Source: an uncultured Bacteroidales bacterium (GTDB lineage Bacteria > Bacteroidota > Bacteroidia > Bacteroidales > UBA932). From it: 34,105 nt of DNA. Made by a program: the position numbers and the translations under genes. The notes beneath the pieces are model-generated. The model saw only the letters and a program-made list of their open reading frames with translations. It was not told where the DNA came from and ran no database searches. Below are positions 32,382 through 34,105 of the stretch, piece by piece (position 1 is the stretch's first letter; every line of letters begins with the position of its first letter). The stretch is taken from NCBI GenBank assembly GCA_905234795.1, contig CAJOIQ010000032.1:1-34105 (forward strand). The letters run 5' to 3'.

Positions 32382-32393
32382 GTAAAAAAGGCT

Positions 32394-32401
32394 TATCTTT
32401 G
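32394..32401 (+). promoter_or_regulatory. -7 promoter box for the M64 peptidase gene
   Basis: TATCTTTG ends 4 bases before the ATG at 32406, the clearest candidate for a leaderless transcript in this window. Confidence 0.75.
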
Positions 32402-32405
32402 CTCA

Positions 32406-33755
32406 ATGAAACGATATTTCCTTCCCTTATTCCTGGCTTTGGCTTGCGCCTGTGCGCAAAAGCCGGCTCAGACTTTTCCCGAACCCGTTTTTGAGCAGCA
32501 TTTCACAGACTCCACGCTGCGGCTGGACTATGTCTTCTGCGGTGATTCCCGCCATCAGGCCATCTATCTGCAGGGCATGGCCAAGACCGGTCCCTGGGCG
32601 GGGCGCCGGAATCGGCTGGACCAGGTCCTGTTGAGGGGAAACGGCCAGGTGCGGGTGAAAGATCCCGCCTCGGGGGCGCCGTTATACGTCAACTCCTTCT
32701 CCACCCTCTTCCAGGAGTGGCAGGACTATGAGGAAGCCCGGAACGTTCAGAAGGCCTATGAGAACTGCCTGCAGGTGCCCTTTCCTAAGGACACGGTGGA
32801 CATCGAGGTGGTCCTCACCGACAAGCACGGAAAAGTATCGGCCCGCATGGAACACCGGGTGGTGCCGCAGGACATCCTCATCCGCCGGTTGCAGGGCCCG
32901 GAAACGCTTGTAGAAAGCCTCTGGGGGAAGAGTTCCCTTGAAAGCGCCATCGACATTGTGCTTCTGGCCGAGGGGTACACGGCCGCCGAGGAGGGTAAGT
33001 TCTTTGCCGATGCCGCCCGCGCCCGCGACGCCCTCTTCGGCCATGAGCCTTTTGCCGCCCGCCGGAACCACTTTGCCATCCGTGCCGTCTTTGCCCCGTC
33101 AAAGGACAGCGGCCCCAGCATCCCGCATCAGGGAGAGTGGCACCAGACGCTGGTGGACAGCCATTTCGACACCTTCTACAGCGAGCGCTATCTCACCACA
33201 TCGGCCCAGCAAAAGGTGTACGACGCCCTGGGTGATGTTCCCTTCGAGCACATCATCGTGCTGGTGAACACCCCGGTGTACGGCGGAGGCGGCATCTTCA
33301 ACAACCTCACCATCATGGGCAGCGACCACCCTACCTTCAACCAGGTGCTGGTGCATGAGTTCGGCCACGCCTTTGGCGGCCTGGGGGATGAATATTTCTA
33401 CGGAGACCAGGAGGAAACCCCTTATCCGGCCGATACGGAGCCCTGGGAGCCCAACATCACCACGCTCAAGGACTTTGCCTCCAAATGGCAGGACATGTTG
33501 CCGGAAGGCACGCCTGTGCCCACACCCGTGGATTCCCTGGAGAACCAGGATGTCCGCAAAATCTGGCACACGCTCTCCCCGGAACAAAAGGCTCTCCTGA
33601 ATGGCCAGGTGGGCGTTTTCGAGGGTGCCGGCTACCAGGCACACGGGGTGTATCGGCCTGTCCAGGAATGCCGGATGAAGATCAACGAGTGCGAGGAATT
33701 CTGCCCCGTATGCACCCGTGCCATCAACCGGATGATAGACTATTACACCCGATAA
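32406..33755 (+). CDS. M64-family secreted metallopeptidase
   Basis: A 449-residue exported protein, probably a lipoprotein (cysteines in ALACACAQ at the end of the signal peptide). The N-terminal half is the beta-rich domain of the peptidase M64 N-terminal type (FEQHFTDSTLRLDYVFCG, APLYVNSFSTLFQEWQDYE). The catalytic half begins near residue 175 with IDIVLLAEGYTAAEEGKF. It has the zinc motif HEFGHAFGGLGDEY, with H317, E318 and H321, and Cys-rich segments near the end (ECRMKINECEEFCPVCTR). M64 includes IgA-specific peptidase of Clostridium ramosum, but most Bacteroidetes members have unknown substrates. The ATG at 32406 is preferred because longer in-frame starts precede the promoter box. Confidence 0.9.
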   Translation: MKRYFLPLFLALACACAQKPAQTFPEPVFEQHFTDSTLRLDYVFCGDSRHQAIYLQGMAKTGPWAGRRNRLDQVLLRGNGQVRVKDPASGAPLYVNSFSTLFQEWQDYEEARNVQKAYENCLQVPFPKDTVDIEVVLTDKHGKVSARMEHRVVPQDILIRRLQGPETLVESLWGKSSLESAIDIVLLAEGYTAAEEGKFFADAARARDALFGHEPFAARRNHFAIRAVFAPSKDSGPSIPHQGEWHQTLVDSHFDTFYSERYLTTSAQQKVYDALGDVPFEHIIVLVNTPVYGGGGIFNNLTIMGSDHPTFNQVLVHEFGHAFGGLGDEYFYGDQEETPYPADTEPWEPNITTLKDFASKWQDMLPEGTPVPTPVDSLENQDVRKIWHTLSPEQKALLNGQVGVFEGAGYQAHGVYRPVQECRMKINECEEFCPVCTRAINRMIDYYTR

Positions 33756-33786
33756 GAGGGTTTTTCTCAAAAAAGTCCAGAAAATA

Positions 33787-33817
33787 TTTGCAGGTTCAAA
33801 AAAAAGAGTTACCTTTG
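33787..33817 (+). promoter_or_regulatory. Promoter of tRNA-Gly
   Basis: -33 TTTG at 33787-33790, 19 bases of spacing, and -7 TACCTTTG at 33810-33817. The tRNA begins 12 bases downstream. Confidence 0.82.
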
Positions 33818-33828
33818 CAATCCCGTTC

Positions 33829-33901
<73 letters not shown>

Positions 33902-33910
33902 CTAAACGAC

Positions 33911-33935
33911 AACGACAGCCCTTGTGGCTGTCGTT
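33911..33935 (+). terminator. Hairpin downstream of tRNA-Gly
   Basis: A perfect 10-bp stem, AACGACAGCC with GGCTGTCGTT, around a 5-base loop. The T-run after it is short (TTGGCGTTT), so it is a weak terminator or a 3' processing signal. Confidence 0.65.
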
Positions 33936-33950
33936 TGGCGTTTAAAGGAG

Positions 33951-33970
33951 AGACTCGTACGGGCGACCCC
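33951..33970 (-). repeat. Inverted partial copy of the tRNA-Gly T arm
   Basis: On the minus strand this 20-base stretch matches the T-arm region of the tRNA (33871-33890) at 17 of 20 positions. The rest of a tRNA cannot be folded from the flanks. Further downstream are two tight hairpins, GCCCCC/GGGGGC at 33972-33986 and TTGGAC/GTCCAA at 34005-34019. Confidence 0.55.
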
Positions 33971-34056
33971 AGCCCCCCGAGGGGGCAGGCGCCTCCGGAT
34001 ATAATTGGACCAAGTCCAAAACCATGTGTTAAGGAATGTAATTGAGAATAAGTGAG

Positions 34057-34064
34057 TACCTTTG
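34057..34064 (+). promoter_or_regulatory. -7 promoter box for the gene at the right edge
   Basis: TACCTTTG lies 27 bases before an ATG at 34092. The box is one arm of an inverted repeat: TACCTTTGTA (34057-34066) and TACAAAAGGTA (34074-34084). Confidence 0.65.
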
Positions 34065-34091
34065 TACGAACGTTACAAAAGGTATTCAAAT

Positions 34092-34105
34092 ATGTCATCA
34101 TTATC
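34092..34105 (+). CDS. Start of a gene cut by the window edge
   Basis: An ATG followed by three full codons (M-S-S-L) reaches the window end. It is supported only by the promoter box upstream. The product cannot be identified. Confidence 0.35.

Overview
The window looks like a chromosomal segment of a GC-rich member of the Bacteroidales (Bacteroidetes), probably an uncultured gut lineage. The signs are the Bacteroidetes promoter box TAnnTTTG before most transcription units, family-specific proteins (DUF4270, DUF3098, DUF4294, PepSY-like, M64 peptidase), Bacteroidetes-type ribosomal proteins (89-residue S14, 131-residue S8) and mostly absent Shine-Dalgarno sequences. The genus cannot be fixed from this sequence alone.

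Layout. (1) 1-1426: end of an S10-type block (rpsS 3' end, rplV, rpsC), closed by a terminator. (2) 1513-11415: about 10 kb of unrelated housekeeping genes: a TlpA-like lipoprotein, uvrC-pnuC, acpP, a GT5-like/DUF4270 pair, ftsX-DUF3098-uppP-lpxH, and a DUF4294 protein. (3) 11659-22124: the ribosomal cluster resumes under its own promoter with rplP and runs through rplQ (L16 to L17, including secY, map, infA and rpoA), ending at a strong terminator. (4) 22272-25674: a likely three-gene amino-sugar operon (FucP-type transporter, ROK kinase, NagZ-like GH3 lipoprotein). (5) 25671-29452, minus strand: a hybrid sensor kinase, an acyltransferase-3 membrane protein and two PepSY-like secreted proteins. 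(6) 29513-33755: a secreted PAP2 phosphatase fused to an M28 aminopeptidase, upp on the opposite strand, and an M64-type metallopeptidase. (7) 33829-34105: tRNA-Gly(GCC), a structured spacer, and the first codons of another gene.

The main surprises are these. The normally continuous S10-spc-alpha ribosomal cluster is split between rpsC and rplP. Five ribosomal protein genes in the second half (rplP, rpmD, rpmJ, rpsK, rplQ) lack short conserved segments, and two of them (rpsK, rplQ) are frameshifted as a result. Three ribosomal genes carry perfect or near-perfect AGGAGG ribosome binding sites, unusual in this phylum. Several promoters sit so close to the start codon that the mRNAs would be leaderless or nearly so. 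There is also an apparently uncommon PAP2-M28 fusion, and two symmetric palindromic structures lie at the borders of the DUF4294 gene, next to the point where the ribosomal cluster resumes.

No CRISPR array, transposase, integrase or rRNA gene was seen. No stretch over 300 bases lacks a gene; the largest gaps are 10500-10668, 11416-11658 and 33902-34091, and each is described below.
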